From Azospirillum ramasamyi (lineage in GTDB: Bacteria > Pseudomonadota > Alphaproteobacteria > Azospirillales > Azospirillaceae), in NCBI RefSeq assembly GCF_003233655.1, contig NZ_CP029829.1:1250978-1314977 (forward strand): a stretch of DNA of 64,000 bases, written 5' to 3'. The position numbers and the translations under genes are program-made. Under the pieces are notes generated by a model. The model was not told the origin of the DNA, searched no databases, and worked only from the letters and a program-made list of their open reading frames with translations. Of the stretch, positions 41,713-50,685 are shown piece after piece (position 1 is the stretch's first letter; every line of letters starts with the position of its first letter).

Positions 41713-42912
41713 CTACTGGGCGGCCTGCGCCACGCCGTTGACGCGCTTGATCCGAAGCAGCCTGTCGACCTCGGCCTGCAATTGGCGCGGGGTCACCGGC
41801 TTGTGCAGCACGGCCACGCCATGGGTGGAGACATCGGCCAGCGTATCGATGCCGGTCTCGCCGGTCAGGATCATGGCGGGGATCTCCGCCCCATAGCGTT
41901 CACGCACGCGGCGGATCACTTCCGTGCCGACACGCCCCTCCCGCAGCCGGTAATCGGCGATGACGATGTCCGGCGTCCGGTCCAGCGTCTCCAGCCGGTC
42001 CATTGCCCGGTCGGGGCCGTCCGCCGCGACCACGCGGAATCCCCATTCGGTCAGCACCGTCTGCAAACCCAGAAGCACCACCGCATCGTCGTCCACCAAC
42101 ACCGCCAGCCGCGGCCGGTCGATCACCGGCCGGCGATCCACCCCGCCCGCACGGGTCGGGATGAGGCGGGCGGGAGCCAGCGGCACCAGCACCCGGAAGG
42201 CCGAGCCCTGCCCATGCACCGAGCGCACCTGAACCGGATGGTCGAGCAGCTGCGACAGCCGCCGCACGATGGCGAGCCCCAGCCCCAGGCCGCGCAGCCG
42301 GTCGCGCTCCGGATTGCCGACCTGATGGAACTCCTCGAAGATGCGGTCGAGATGTTCGGGCGGGATGCCGATTCCGGTGTCCTGCACCTCGATGGCCAGC
42401 CTCTCGCCATCGACCCGGCAGCGGATGCGGATCGCGCCGGCCTCGGTATAGCGCAGGGCGTTGTCGACCAGATTGCGCAACAGCTGCATCAGCAGGCCGC
42501 GGTCGGTGCGCAGAACGGCGTCGCAGCCCTCCACCCGCCAGACCAGCCCCTTGGCGGTGGCCTGCTCGGCATAGGCGGCGTCGAGCGCATCGGTGATCTC
42601 GCTGGCGGCGAAGGTATCCATCACCGGGGTAACCACCCCGGCCTCCAGCCGGGAAACCTCCAGCAAACCGTCCAGCAGCCCCTTCATAGTGTCCAGACCC
42701 TGGTCGAGCCGGGACAGCAGGTCGCGCCCGTTGTGGTCGCCGACATGACGTGCCAGGGCTGCGGACAGGAAGAACAGGGCTTGCAGGGGTTGGCGGAGAT
42801 CGTGGCTGGCGGCGGCGAGAAACTTCGACTTGGCGAGGTTGGCGCGTTCGGCCTCCTCCCGGGCGGCGTCGCGCTCCGCTTCCAGCGACTGAAGGCGATG
42901 TATGAGACTCAT
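41713..42912 (-). CDS. Hybrid histidine kinase without a sensor domain
   Basis: A 399-residue protein. A short coiled coil (1-30) leads into HisKA with the phospho-acceptor His37 in AAASHDLRQPLQAL. The HATPase (about 135-245) has N147/N151 in RNLVDNALRY, then DTGIGIP and GLGLGLAIVRRL. The receiver domain (about 270-390) has acidic D274-276, phospho-Asp D320 in IADYRLREG, and HKPVT. All catalytic residues are intact. No PAS, GAF or membrane part is present, so input must come from a partner or from oligomerisation. No cognate regulator is adjacent. An inverted repeat lies about 70-93 nt upstream. Confidence 0.93.
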   Translation of the reverse strand: MSLIHRLQSLEAERDAAREEAERANLAKSKFLAAASHDLRQPLQALFFLSAALARHVGDHNGRDLLSRLDQGLDTMKGLLDGLLEVSRLEAGVVTPVMDTFAASEITDALDAAYAEQATAKGLVWRVEGCDAVLRTDRGLLMQLLRNLVDNALRYTEAGAIRIRCRVDGERLAIEVQDTGIGIPPEHLDRIFEEFHQVGNPERDRLRGLGLGLAIVRRLSQLLDHPVQVRSVHGQGSAFRVLVPLAPARLIPTRAGGVDRRPVIDRPRLAVLVDDDAVVLLGLQTVLTEWGFRVVAADGPDRAMDRLETLDRTPDIVIADYRLREGRVGTEVIRRVRERYGAEIPAMILTGETGIDTLADVSTHGVAVLHKPVTPRQLQAEVDRLLRIKRVNGVAQAAQ

Positions 42913-42981
42913 GCGACCACGGCTCTCATGGAGGATTGGGGGTCCCGAAGGCGCCCCGTTTCCATTTTAGAACAGAACCGG

Positions 42982-43005
42982 GGTTAATGTTAAACTGCAT
43001 TAACC
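42982..43005. promoter_or_regulatory. 8-bp inverted repeat upstream of the hybrid kinase
   Basis: GGTTAATG (42982-42989) and CATTAACC (42998-43005) are perfect inverted arms around an 8-nt spacer, in an AT-rich patch between the kinase gene and a structured element. It could be an operator for a dimeric regulator or part of the kinase promoter. TTAA motifs recall CtrA sites, but the spacing (six) is not the standard seven. Confidence 0.45.
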
Positions 43006-43030
43006 ATAACTCTGTTGCAGTGCGCAACCC

Positions 43031-43126
43031 CTCCCAGGCATATGCGCCGCATGGGCAGGGTCGATGAAGAAGAGGTTACTGCCTGTGCATATGCGAAAGC
43101 CCCGGAAATTTGCCGGGGCTTTCCGC
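43031..43126 (+). ncRNA. Candidate structured RNA with terminal hairpin
   Basis: A hairpin (GGGCAG near 43054-43059 with CTGCC at 43079-43083, extended by GCA/TGC) is followed by a perfect 11-bp stem GAAAGCCCCGG / CCGGGGCTTTC (43095-43123). The sequence GCATATGCG is present at both 43038-43046 and 43087-43095. No protein gene on the plus strand needs a terminator here. On the minus strand the 43095-43123 stem could end the DUF1127 transcript. No strong T-run follows on either strand, so this is a candidate only. Confidence 0.3.
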
Positions 43127-43191
43127 ATTCGGGACACGGGTAGGCCAACGGGCGCCAGACGCTTTGGGCAAGCCCTTCGATACTCCGGCCA

Positions 43192-43404
43192 TCAATAGCC
43201 GCGGCGGACCGCGTTGCGGATCTCGCCCCGGGTCAGACCGATGTCGGACAGTTCGGCATCGGACATGTGGTTCAACTCACGTTCCGCGCGGCGAAGTTCC
43301 ATCCGTTCGCGGACCCAATGAACGGCACGTTGAAAGACAGTACTTCCTTTTGTTCCGGCATCAAACAATTCACCGGACGTTGAATGCATCGAAGAGTAGG
43401 CCAT
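43192..43404 (-). CDS. DUF1127 (YjiS-like) small protein
   Basis: A 70-residue protein. The C-terminal DUF1127 motif is clear: RRAERELNHMSDAELSDIGLTRGEIRNAVRRGY. It is Arg-rich with the conserved SDxELxDIGLxRxEI pattern. DUF1127 proteins are widespread in alphaproteobacteria. Some have been reported to bind RNA or affect phosphate and C1 metabolism, but the role of this one is unknown. Start ATG at 43404 with GGAG eight bases upstream. It is isolated, with glpX transcribed in the same direction behind a 377-bp gap. Confidence 0.9.
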   Translation of the reverse strand: MAYSSMHSTSGELFDAGTKGSTVFQRAVHWVRERMELRRAERELNHMSDAELSDIGLTRGEIRNAVRRGY

Positions 43405-43781
43405 GACGATCTCCTGCGCTTGGCGCTCGATTACATGAGCCTATTTTGCCTCTTGCACCCTCGAAATCAATGGCAGGGCATCTGCGGCGCGGCGTCGGCA
43501 GACCTGCGCCAATTCGATAGAACCTTCGTAGGCAAATGGATCCAGATCAAAGCGGGCACGAAAAAACGCGCGGAGGTTTCCCCCCACGCGTCTTCAATAA
43601 CAAAGGCTTGCTGCAGATCGGCTTATACAGCCGAGGGCACGTTCTGACTTGCGCCCGGCGGTAAGGGCCGGGACTGCGGCCCCGCAGGCCCGTGGCTGCG
43701 AAGGCAAGCGGCCGGACGGCCGCTCCCGCCGTTCGAGGGCGGGCGTAAAGCCCGATGGGTCAGGCTTTACGCCCGATGAGA
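43405..43781. other. 377-bp region between glpX and the DUF1127 gene
   Basis: The region holds two hairpins, a small one AGCGGCC-GGAC-GGCCGCT (43707-43724) and the long one described separately, plus a locally AT-richer stretch (about 43430-43640) that should include the DUF1127 promoter. A plus-strand frame from 43384 to 43647 has no recognisable features and is not called. Confidence 0.45.
43741..43774 (-). terminator. Terminator-like stem-loop after glpX
   Basis: A perfect 12-bp stem GGGCGTAAAGCC / GGCTTTACGCCC with a 10-nt loop lies 7 nt after the glpX stop. On the minus strand no T-run follows, so termination may need Rho or the stem may protect the 3' end. Confidence 0.6.
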
Positions 43782-44783
43782 TTACTTGACGGCCGGCTTG
43801 CGCGACAGGTTGTGGTGCGCCTCGATGTAGCGGACCGTGCCCGACTTGGAACGCATGATGACCGAGTGGGTGTAGGCGCCGCCCGGAACGCGGCGGACAC
43901 CCTTCAGCATGGCGCCGTCGGTGACGCCGGTGGCGGCGAACATGACGTTGCCGCGCGCCAGCTCGTGCAGGCTGTACTTCTTGTCCAGGTCGGTGACGCC
44001 CCACTTGGCGGCGCGGGCGCGCTCGTCGTCGTTGCGGAACAGCAGACGGCCCTGGAACTGTCCGCCGATGCAGCGCAGGGCCGCGGCGGCCAGCACGCCT
44101 TCCGGCGCACCGCCGGAGCCGACATACATGTCGACGCCGGTGCCGGGCTGGCTGGTGGCGATGACGCCGGACACGTCGCCGTCGTTGATCAGCATGATGC
44201 GGGCGCCGGCTTCACGGACGCGGGCGATCAGCTCGGCATGGCGCGGACGGTTCAGGATGCAGACCAGCAGCTCCTCCACCTCGGTGCCCTTGGCCTTGGC
44301 CAGCGCCTTCAGGTTGTTGGCCGGCGTCTCGTCCAGGTCGACGAGGTGCTCCGGCAGGCCGGCGCCGACGGCGATCTTGTCCATGTAGACGTCGGGGGCG
44401 TTCAGGAAGCCGCCCTCCTCCGCCATGGCGACGACGGCCAGCGAGTTCGGACCGCCGGTGGCGCAGATGGTGGTGCCTTCCAGCGGGTCGAGCGCGATGT
44501 CGACCTTCGGACCGGAGCCGATTCCGGCGCCGACCTTCTCGCCGATGTACAGCATCGGAGCCTCGTCGCGCTCACCCTCGCCGATCACGACGGTGCCGTC
44601 GATGTAGAGCGTGTTGAGCGCCTGGCGCATGGCGTCGACCGCGGCCTGGTCGGCCAGCTTCTCGTCGCCGCGGCCCATCAGCAGCGAAGCCGACAGGGCG
44701 GCGGCTTCGGTCACGCGGACGGCCTCCAGCGCGAGGTTGCGGTCCATCTGAGACAGATCGACATGCGTAGACGGCGTAGACAT
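43782..44783 (-). CDS. glpX: Class II fructose-1,6-bisphosphatase
   Basis: GlpX hydrolyses fructose 1,6-bisphosphate in gluconeogenesis. In alphaproteobacteria such enzymes often also act on sedoheptulose bisphosphate. Motifs include GRGDEKLADQAAVDAM, VIGEGERDEAPMLYIGE, VDIALDPLEGT (metal-binding Asp/Glu), VGSGGAPEGVLAAAAL and GVTDGAML. The length of 333 matches GlpX. Start ATG at 44783 has a G-rich ribosome site upstream. It is downstream of hom in the alaC-hom-glpX group, with a 66-nt gap. Confidence 0.96.
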   Translation of the reverse strand: MSTPSTHVDLSQMDRNLALEAVRVTEAAALSASLLMGRGDEKLADQAAVDAMRQALNTLYIDGTVVIGEGERDEAPMLYIGEKVGAGIGSGPKVDIALDPLEGTTICATGGPNSLAVVAMAEEGGFLNAPDVYMDKIAVGAGLPEHLVDLDETPANNLKALAKAKGTEVEELLVCILNRPRHAELIARVREAGARIMLINDGDVSGVIATSQPGTGVDMYVGSGGAPEGVLAAAALRCIGGQFQGRLLFRNDDERARAAKWGVTDLDKKYSLHELARGNVMFAATGVTDGAMLKGVRRVPGGAYTHSVIMRSKSGTVRYIEAHHNLSRKPAVK

Positions 44784-44849
44784 CGTATGCTCCCCCCGAC
44801 TCTTCGGTCGTATAAGGCTGTGTTTGGTTATTCTGGGAAACGGTCCCGA

Positions 44850-46154
44850 TCAGAACTGTTCGATGCGGATCATCCGCGGCGGCTCCAGCACGTTGTCGCT
44901 GGCCGCGATGACCGCAAGCGCGCGCTGCATGGCCGCCTCGTCGGTGTCATGGGTGGTGAGGACCACCGGAACGCCTTCGCCCGGCGAGCGGCCGCGCTGC
45001 AGGAACTGCTCCATGGAGACGTTCTGGTCGCGCATCGCCGCTGCGATATCCGCTATCACACCAGGACGGTCCACGACCATCAGGCGGACGTAGTAAGACC
45101 CGCGGCGCGCTTCCATCGGCGAGGGGGTTGCCGCGCCCAGCCGATCGGCCGGAACGCCGAAGGTCGGCGTAGACCGTCCGCGGGCGATGTCGATCAGGTC
45201 GGCGACCACCGCCGACGCGGTCGGGCCGGCGCCGGCGCCGCGGCCGACGAACAGCACCCGGTCGGCGAAGTCCGCCTGGGCCACCACCGCGTTGAAAACG
45301 CCGTCCACCGACGCGATCGGGGCGGTCTTCGGCACCATGCAGGGATGGACGCGCTGCTCGACGCCCGCATCGGTGCGACGTGCGATGCCCAGCAGCTTGA
45401 TGCGGTATCCCAACTGGTCGGCATAGTCGAAATCGACCGCCGACACCTGCCGGATGCCTTCGATGTAGACCGAGGAGAAGTCGACCGGCGTGCCGAAGGC
45501 GACCGAGGCGAGGATCGCCAGCTTGTGCGCGGCATCGACACCGTCGATGTCGAAGCTGGGATCGGCCTCGGCATAACCCAGAGCCTGGGCATCGGCCAGC
45601 ACATCGGCGAAGTCGCGGCCGGTGGTCCGCATCTCCGTCAGGATGTAGTTGCAGGTGCCGTTCAGGATGCCGTGAATCTCCGACACGGCGTTGGCGGCCA
45701 GACCTTCGCGCAGCCCCTTGATGATCGGGATGCCGCCGGCCACCGCCGCCTCGAAGGCGACGGTCAGGCCGTTGGCTTCGGCCTTACGGGCGATGTCGGT
45801 GCCATGGACGGCCAGCAGGGCCTTGTTGGCGGTGACGACGTGCTTGCCGGCTTCCAGCGCGGTGGCGACGGTGTCGCGCGCCGGGCCTTCCGAGCCGCCG
45901 ATCAGTTCGACCACCAGATCGGCGCCGGCCTCCGCCGCCATGGCGACGGGATCGTCGAACCACCGGACCCGCGACAGGTCGACGCCGCGGTCCTTGCCCT
46001 TGGATCGCGCGCTGACCGCGACCACCTCGATCCGGCGGCCGCAGCGCTGCTCGATCAGCGAACCTTGCGTCTCCAGCAGCTTCAGGACACCGGCACCGAC
46101 CGTACCAAGGCCGGCGACGGCGATTTTCAGGGGGGCTTGCTGGGCGTTCGGCAT
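44850..46154 (-). CDS. hom: Homoserine dehydrogenase
   Basis: This enzyme reduces aspartate semialdehyde to homoserine for Thr, Met and Ile synthesis. The NAD(P) site GLGTVGAGVL begins near residue 16. Then come VVELIGGSEGP, TANKALLA, GGIPIIKGLREGLAAN, GTCNYILT and the catalytic GYAEADPSFDIDGVDAAHK. A C-terminal ACT domain (about 355-425, RRGSYYVRLMVVDRPGVIADIA) gives feedback control. The length of 434 is typical of ACT-containing Hom. The ATG at 46154 overlaps the alaC stop by one base. Confidence 0.97.
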   Translation of the reverse strand: MPNAQQAPLKIAVAGLGTVGAGVLKLLETQGSLIEQRCGRRIEVVAVSARSKGKDRGVDLSRVRWFDDPVAMAAEAGADLVVELIGGSEGPARDTVATALEAGKHVVTANKALLAVHGTDIARKAEANGLTVAFEAAVAGGIPIIKGLREGLAANAVSEIHGILNGTCNYILTEMRTTGRDFADVLADAQALGYAEADPSFDIDGVDAAHKLAILASVAFGTPVDFSSVYIEGIRQVSAVDFDYADQLGYRIKLLGIARRTDAGVEQRVHPCMVPKTAPIASVDGVFNAVVAQADFADRVLFVGRGAGAGPTASAVVADLIDIARGRSTPTFGVPADRLGAATPSPMEARRGSYYVRLMVVDRPGVIADIAAAMRDQNVSMEQFLQRGRSPGEGVPVVLTTHDTDEAAMQRALAVIAASDNVLEPPRMIRIEQF

Positions 46155-47428
46155 CAGGCTTTCGCTTTCTCGGATTCCAGAAGGGCGGCGCGGGCCGCCG
46201 GGTCCTTGCTCGCCGCAACGCTGCCGGCGTTGGAGCGGAAGAACTCCTTGATGTTGCGGGTCGCCTGGCGGATGCGGTGGACGTTCTCCACCATCGCCAG
46301 ACGGACATGGCCGTCGCCGTATTCGCCGAAGCCGATGCCGGGCGCCACCGCGACCTCCGCCTGCTGCAGCAGCAGCTTGGAGAATTCCAGCGAGCCCAGA
46401 TGGGCGAACTGCGGCGGGATCGGCGCCCAGGCGAACATCGACGCCTTCGGGCTGGGAACCTCCCAGCCGGCGGCTGCCAGCCCCTCGATCATCACGTCGC
46501 GGCGCTGCTTGTACATGTCGCGGACCTGCTGCACGCAGTCCTGCGGACCGTTCAGCGCGGCGGCGGCGGCGACCTGGATCGGCGTGAAGGCGCCGTAGTC
46601 GAGATACGACTTGATGCGGGCCAGCGCGGTGATCAGCGTCTTGTTGCCGGTCGCGAAGCCGATGCGCCAGCCGGCCATCGAATAGGTCTTCGACATCGAG
46701 GTGAACTCGACCGCGATCTCGCGCGCTTCCGGGATCTCCAGGATCGAGGGCGGCGGGTCGTTGTCGAAGAAGATCTCGGAATAGGCCAGATCGGACAGGA
46801 TGTAGATGCCGTGCTTGCGGCAGAACTCGACGATCGGACGGTAGAAGTCCAGCCCGACCACCTCGGCCGTCGGATTCGACGGATAGTTCAGCACCAGCGC
46901 CAGCGGCTTCGGCACGCTGTGGCGCACGGCGCGCTCCAGCATGATCATGAAGCTGTCGATGTCGGTCGAGGCGCCGTTCTCCATGCCCACCGGGAGGTGG
47001 CGCACCGAGGCACCGGCCAGGATGAAGCCGAAGGGATGGATCGGATAGCTGGGGTTCGGCACCAGGATGATGTCGCCCGGGCTGGTGATCGCCTGGGCGA
47101 GGTTCGCCAGCCCTTCCTTCGAGCCGATGGTGACGATGCACTCGGACTCGGGGTCGATGTCGACGTTGAAGCGGCGCTTGTAATAGGCGGCATGGGCCTT
47201 GCGCAGGCCGGGGATGCCGCGGGAATTCGAGTAGCGGTGCGTCTTCGGATCGCGCACGGCCTCGACCAGCTTGTCGACGATGTGCTGCGGGGTCGCCTGG
47301 TCGGGATTGCCCATGCCGAGGTCGATGATGTCGGCGCCGTTAGCTCGAGCTCGCGCCTTCATCGCGTTCACTTCGGCGAAGACATAGGGCGGCAGGCGCT
47401 TGATGCGATGGAATTCGGTGTTGGACAT
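46154..47428 (-). CDS. alaC: Class I/II aminotransferase, AlaC type
   Basis: A PLP-dependent aminotransferase of 424 residues. The N-terminus (RIKRLPPYVFAEVNAMK) and the string DIIDLGMGNPDQATP are very like E. coli AlaC, the glutamate-pyruvate transaminase. The Schiff-base lysine is in TSMSKTYSMAGWRIGF. The family is often annotated as LL-diaminopimelate aminotransferase, so either activity is possible. The stable pairing with hom suggests a link to aspartate-family amino acids. Start ATG at 47428 has GGAG six bases upstream. Confidence 0.92.
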   Translation of the reverse strand: MSNTEFHRIKRLPPYVFAEVNAMKARARANGADIIDLGMGNPDQATPQHIVDKLVEAVRDPKTHRYSNSRGIPGLRKAHAAYYKRRFNVDIDPESECIVTIGSKEGLANLAQAITSPGDIILVPNPSYPIHPFGFILAGASVRHLPVGMENGASTDIDSFMIMLERAVRHSVPKPLALVLNYPSNPTAEVVGLDFYRPIVEFCRKHGIYILSDLAYSEIFFDNDPPPSILEIPEAREIAVEFTSMSKTYSMAGWRIGFATGNKTLITALARIKSYLDYGAFTPIQVAAAAALNGPQDCVQQVRDMYKQRRDVMIEGLAAAGWEVPSPKASMFAWAPIPPQFAHLGSLEFSKLLLQQAEVAVAPGIGFGEYGDGHVRLAMVENVHRIRQATRNIKEFFRSNAGSVAASKDPAARAALLESEKAKA

Positions 47429-47752
47429 GGACGCTCCGGAAGACCGCTCCGGTCACGCCACGAACCCAAGAGACCTGCGGACCGGGACTGACGTTCTACC
47501 GCCCTGACGCGACGGAAGCGAGGCAAATTTCGCGGAAAGCGCGGGCGGGAGGGCCTTTGGCCGCAAGCGGCCGCAAAGACGGCGCGCAAAAGCCGGAAAG
47601 ACGGTACGGCAGAGTAACCGATCAATTCTCTCAACTATGTTGTGGTTAAACCTAACTGTGCCTTAACTCATTAGCTTTCATACTACTTAGGTTGGATGCG
47701 CCGCAGAGGCATCCGAATGCATCTGGACGGTCCCGTCTGCTGGAGATGTGAG
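47429..47752. other. 324-bp divergent region, alaC and chemoreceptor genes
   Basis: The left half is GC-rich with a short stem GGCCGC-AA-GCGGCC (47559-47572). The right half (47600-47700) is AT-rich and must hold the chemoreceptor promoter. AACCTAA (47649-47655) and TTAGGTT (47687-47693) form inverted 7-bp repeats 31 bases apart. Two TTAA motifs 13 bases apart do not fit a CtrA box. I could not place promoter hexamers with confidence. Confidence 0.4.
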
Positions 47753-49825
47753 ATGGTTTCGCTTTTGAAAGCCGCCGACGGCCTCCTCGGCAATATGCGC
47801 GTCATGCGGAAGCTGGCGCTCGCCCTGTCCATTCCGATGGCGGGCGTGGTCGTGACATCCTCGCTTCTGGTGTGGGAGCAGTTGCAGGACAGTCGACGCG
47901 CCGACGATCTGGCGTCCGTCACCCGCCTGTCGGTCGGCATGACCAGCCTCGTGCACGAACTGCAGAAGGAACGCGGGTCGTCGTCGGTGTTTCTCAGCGG
48001 CAAGCTGGACGAGGACCGCCGGCGGATGGAGACGGTGCGGACGGCATCGGACGGCAAGCTGGCGGAACTGATGCCGCAATTCGCCGACGCGCGCATCCGC
48101 GATCCCCATGTGGCCGCGGCGGTCGCCAGCGCCCGCGACGCATTGTCGCAGCTGTCCGGCCTGCGCAGCGGCGTCAACACCATGACCCAATCATCGCTGG
48201 AAACGGTGGCGAGCTACACCGTCATGATCCGCAAGCTGCTGGACGCCGCCGGCCAGGCCCGCAGCATGTCCAACGACAGCGACCAGCTGCGCGCGGCCGA
48301 CGCCATGGTCTCGCTGTCGGAGGCGAAGGAACGGATGGGCCAGCAGCGGGCGGTCGGCGGCGCCTCCTTCCGCAAGGACAGCTTCCCCGCCGACGCCCAT
48401 GAACGCTTCATCGAGCTGAACGGCGAGTACAAGGCCCTGATGGCCGGGCTGAAGGCCAAGCTGACGGCGGAAGAAGCCGCCTTCTTCGACCGGACCTTCA
48501 CCGGCGCCGCGGTGGACGAGGTGGAGCGGATGCGCCGCATCGGCGTCGCGTCCGCCTATGGCGCCGGAAACCAGGGGGTGAATGCCGGCAAATGGTTCGA
48601 CACCATCACCGTCACCATCGACATGCTGCGCACAGTCGAAACGCGGGTGGCCGACGACCTGATCGCCCTGGCCAACCGGGACGTGCGTGACTCGATGACC
48701 CGCCTCATCGGCGTCGTCATCGGGGTGGCCGTGCTGCTGGTGATGATGACGCTGATCGCGGTGCTGGTCGCCCGCAACATCACCCGTCCGATCGCCCGAC
48801 TGAACACGGACATGGCGCGGATGGAAGCAGGCGAGCGTGAGCTGGCCATCGCCGGGGCCGAACGCGCGGACGAGCTGGGCGCCATGGCCCGCCGCCTCGA
48901 CCAGTTCCGTCTCAGCCTCGCCGAGGCCGACCGGCTCGCCGCCGAACAGCAGCGGCAGCAGGGAGAGCGCCTGCGCGAGGCGGAGCGGCTGGAGCGGCTG
49001 GTGGAGGAGTTCGACCGTCATATCGAGGCGGTGGCGGAACGGCTGGCCGGCGCGGCCACCGGCCTGCGCGGCAACGCCGAACAGATGAGCCGCATCGCCT
49101 CCGACACCGAGGAACATGTGCTGTCGGTCGCCCGCGCGTCGGAAGGGGCGTCCAGCAACGTCCAGGCCGTGGCCGCCGCGACGGAGGAACTGACCTCCTC
49201 CATCGCCGAGATCGGGCGCCAGATGGCGGGCTCCACCGAAATGGCGGAACGCGCGGTCACCGACGTGCGCCACACCGCCGGGGTGATCGCCGACCTCAGC
49301 GGCGCCGCCCAGCAGGTGGGCGAGATCGTGCGGATGATCACGGACATCGCCAGCCAGACCAATCTTCTCGCCCTCAACGCCACCATCGAGGCGGCGCGGG
49401 CCGGCGAGGCCGGCAAGGGCTTCGCCGTCGTGGCGAGCGAGGTGAAGCAGCTGGCCAGCCAGACGGCCAAGGCGACGGACGACATCACCGCGAAGGTCGC
49501 GGAGATCCAATCCGCCACCGGCCAGACCGTGCAGGCCATCGGCGGCATCGGCACCATCGTCACCCGCATCGAGGAGAACATCTCCGCCGTCGCCGCCGCG
49601 GTGGAGGAACAGAACGCCGCAACCGCGGAAATCGGCCGCAACGTCCGTCAGGCGGCGGACGGCACCGACCAGGTTTCCCACAATGCCGCCCTGGTCAGCA
49701 CCGAGGCCGGCCGTGCCGGAAGCATGGCAAAGGAGGTCCTGTCGATGGCCGACGCGCTCAAGCAGAACGCCGACAGCCTGCGCAGCGACGTGACGAACTT
49801 CATCGCGCAGATCCGGGCGGCGTGA
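47753..49825 (+). CDS. Methyl-accepting chemotaxis protein with NIT sensor domain
   Basis: A membrane chemoreceptor of 690 residues. The first helix is about 20-42. The periplasmic NIT (nitrate/nitrite-sensing) domain (about 50-300) carries the diagnostic [16 protein letters not shown]. The second helix is about 318-342. HAMP follows (about 343-395, starting [18 protein letters not shown]). The methyl-accepting signalling domain has its hairpin tip at about 535-560: [37 protein letters not shown]-type. The start ATG at 47753 has GGAG seven bases upstream. There is no pentapeptide tether at the C-terminus. No che genes are adjacent. Confidence 0.95.
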   Translation: MVSLLKAADGLLGNMRVMRKLALALSIPMAGVVVTSSLLVWEQLQDSRRADDLASVTRLSVGMTSLVHELQKERGSSSVFLSGKLDEDRRRMETVRTASDGKLAELMPQFADARIRDPHVAAAVASARDALSQLSGLRSGVNTMTQSSLETVASYTVMIRKLLDAAGQARSMSNDSDQLRAADAMVSLSEAKERMGQQRAVGGASFRKDSFPADAHERFIELNGEYKALMAGLKAKLTAEEAAFFDRTFTGAAVDEVERMRRIGVASAYGAGNQGVNAGKWFDTITVTIDMLRTVETRVADDLIALANRDVRDSMTRLIGVVIGVAVLLVMMTLIAVLVARNITRPIARLNTDMARMEAGERELAIAGAERADELGAMARRLDQFRLSLAEADRLAAEQQRQQGERLREAERLERLVEEFDRHIEAVAERLAGAATGLRGNAEQMSRIASDTEEHVLSVARASEGASSNVQAVAAATEELTSSIAEIGRQMAGSTEMAERAVTDVRHTAGVIADLSGAAQQVGEIVRMITDIASQTNLLALNATIEAARAGEAGKGFAVVASEVKQLASQTAKATDDITAKVAEIQSATGQTVQAIGGIGTIVTRIEENISAVAAAVEEQNAATAEIGRNVRQAADGTDQVSHNAALVSTEAGRAGSMAKEVLSMADALKQNADSLRSDVTNFIAQIRAA

Positions 49826-49852
49826 AGCCTGTTTGAATACGTCCTTCATGGT

Positions 49853-49969
49853 CCGACGCTTTTCCGATCCGTCTTCCCCGCGAAGGCCGGGATCCTGGCT
49901 TAATTTTGCGGAACACCGCGGAATGGCAGGATCCCCGCCTTCGCGGGAATGACGGTGGGAAAGCGTCGG
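49853..49969. repeat. 117-bp near-perfect palindromic element
   Basis: The left arm (49853-49899) and right arm (49925-49969) are inverted copies. The inner 29 bases match at 25 positions, with a core CCCGCGAAGGC, and the outer part (CCGACGCTTT...) also matches with two small gaps. A 25-nt centre has its own GCGG/CCGC hairpin. A T-rich stretch follows. The core resembles dispersed palindromic repeats seen in many proteobacteria. It lies between the chemoreceptor and the AhpD-like gene and may also terminate transcription. Confidence 0.85.
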
Positions 49970-50112
49970 GTTTTATTGGGCAGAGTTTCTCAGTCGCCTG
50001 GCCGTACGGCCGTCCTTGGCGCTGGACAGGCCGTGCGAGACAGGAGGCGCCACCGCGGTTACCCTCCTCTCGGCAAACAGACCCACCAACCAACAACGAG
50101 AGGATTCGCCCG

Positions 50113-50685
50113 ATGCCGCAGCCCGATCACGTCATGGCCCTGCCCCTGCCGGAAAAGCCGGAACTCGACCCCGACATGCAGGGGCTGTTCGACAAATGCG
50201 TGGAAAAGCTGGGCTTTGTTCCCAACGTGCTCCAGGCCTACAGCCTGCGGCCGAGGAAGCTGCGCAACTTCGCCATGCTCTACAACGAGCTGATGCTGGG
50301 CGAGAGCGGCCTCAGCAAGCTGGAGCGCGAGATGATCGCGGTCGTCGTCTCCTCCGCCAACCACTGCTATTACTGCCTCGTCGCCCATGGGCAGGCGGTA
50401 CGCAAGCTGTCGGGCGACCCGGAACTGGGCGAGATGCTGGTCGCGAACTATCGCGTCGCCCCGCTGGAACCGCGCCAGCGCGCCATGCTCGACTTCGCCT
50501 GGAAGCTGACGAAGGAGCCGATGTCGGTGGGCGAACCCGACCGCGAGGCCCTGCGCGCCGTCGGGTTCAGCGCCGAGGACATCTTCGACATTGCCGATAC
50601 GGTCGGCTTCTACAACATGTCCAACCGTGTCGCGACCGCGGTGGACATGATCCCCAACCGCGAGTACCACAGCCAGGACCGCTGA
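50113..50685 (+). CDS. AhpD/CMD-family peroxidase-related protein
   Basis: A 190-residue protein. The carboxymuconolactone decarboxylase/AhpD domain has the redox pair in SSANHCYYCLVAHGQAV (CxxC followed by His). It also has PNVLQAYSLRPRKLRNF at the front and FSAEDIFDIADTVGFYNMSNRVA, the typical rear motif of uncharacterised peroxidase-related enzymes. It is probably a thiol peroxidase or redox partner. The substrate is unknown. Start at 50113 has GAGAGGA eight bases upstream. An upstream frame from 49906 would run through the palindrome and was rejected. It precedes sppA by 71 nt. Confidence 0.88.
   Translation: MPQPDHVMALPLPEKPELDPDMQGLFDKCVEKLGFVPNVLQAYSLRPRKLRNFAMLYNELMLGESGLSKLEREMIAVVVSSANHCYYCLVAHGQAVRKLSGDPELGEMLVANYRVAPLEPRQRAMLDFAWKLTKEPMSVGEPDREALRAVGFSAEDIFDIADTVGFYNMSNRVATAVDMIPNREYHSQDR

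Noticed and set aside
42984-43004. CtrA-like pair of TTAA sites upstream of the hybrid kinase
   Set aside because: The gap is six, not the standard seven. The longer inverted repeat explains the region better.
43384-43647. 87-codon plus-strand frame between glpX and the DUF1127 gene
   Set aside because: It overlaps the DUF1127 start and its composition is unlike that of neighbouring proteins.
47646-47666. TTAA pair before the chemoreceptor gene as a CtrA box
   Set aside because: The gap is 13 bases.
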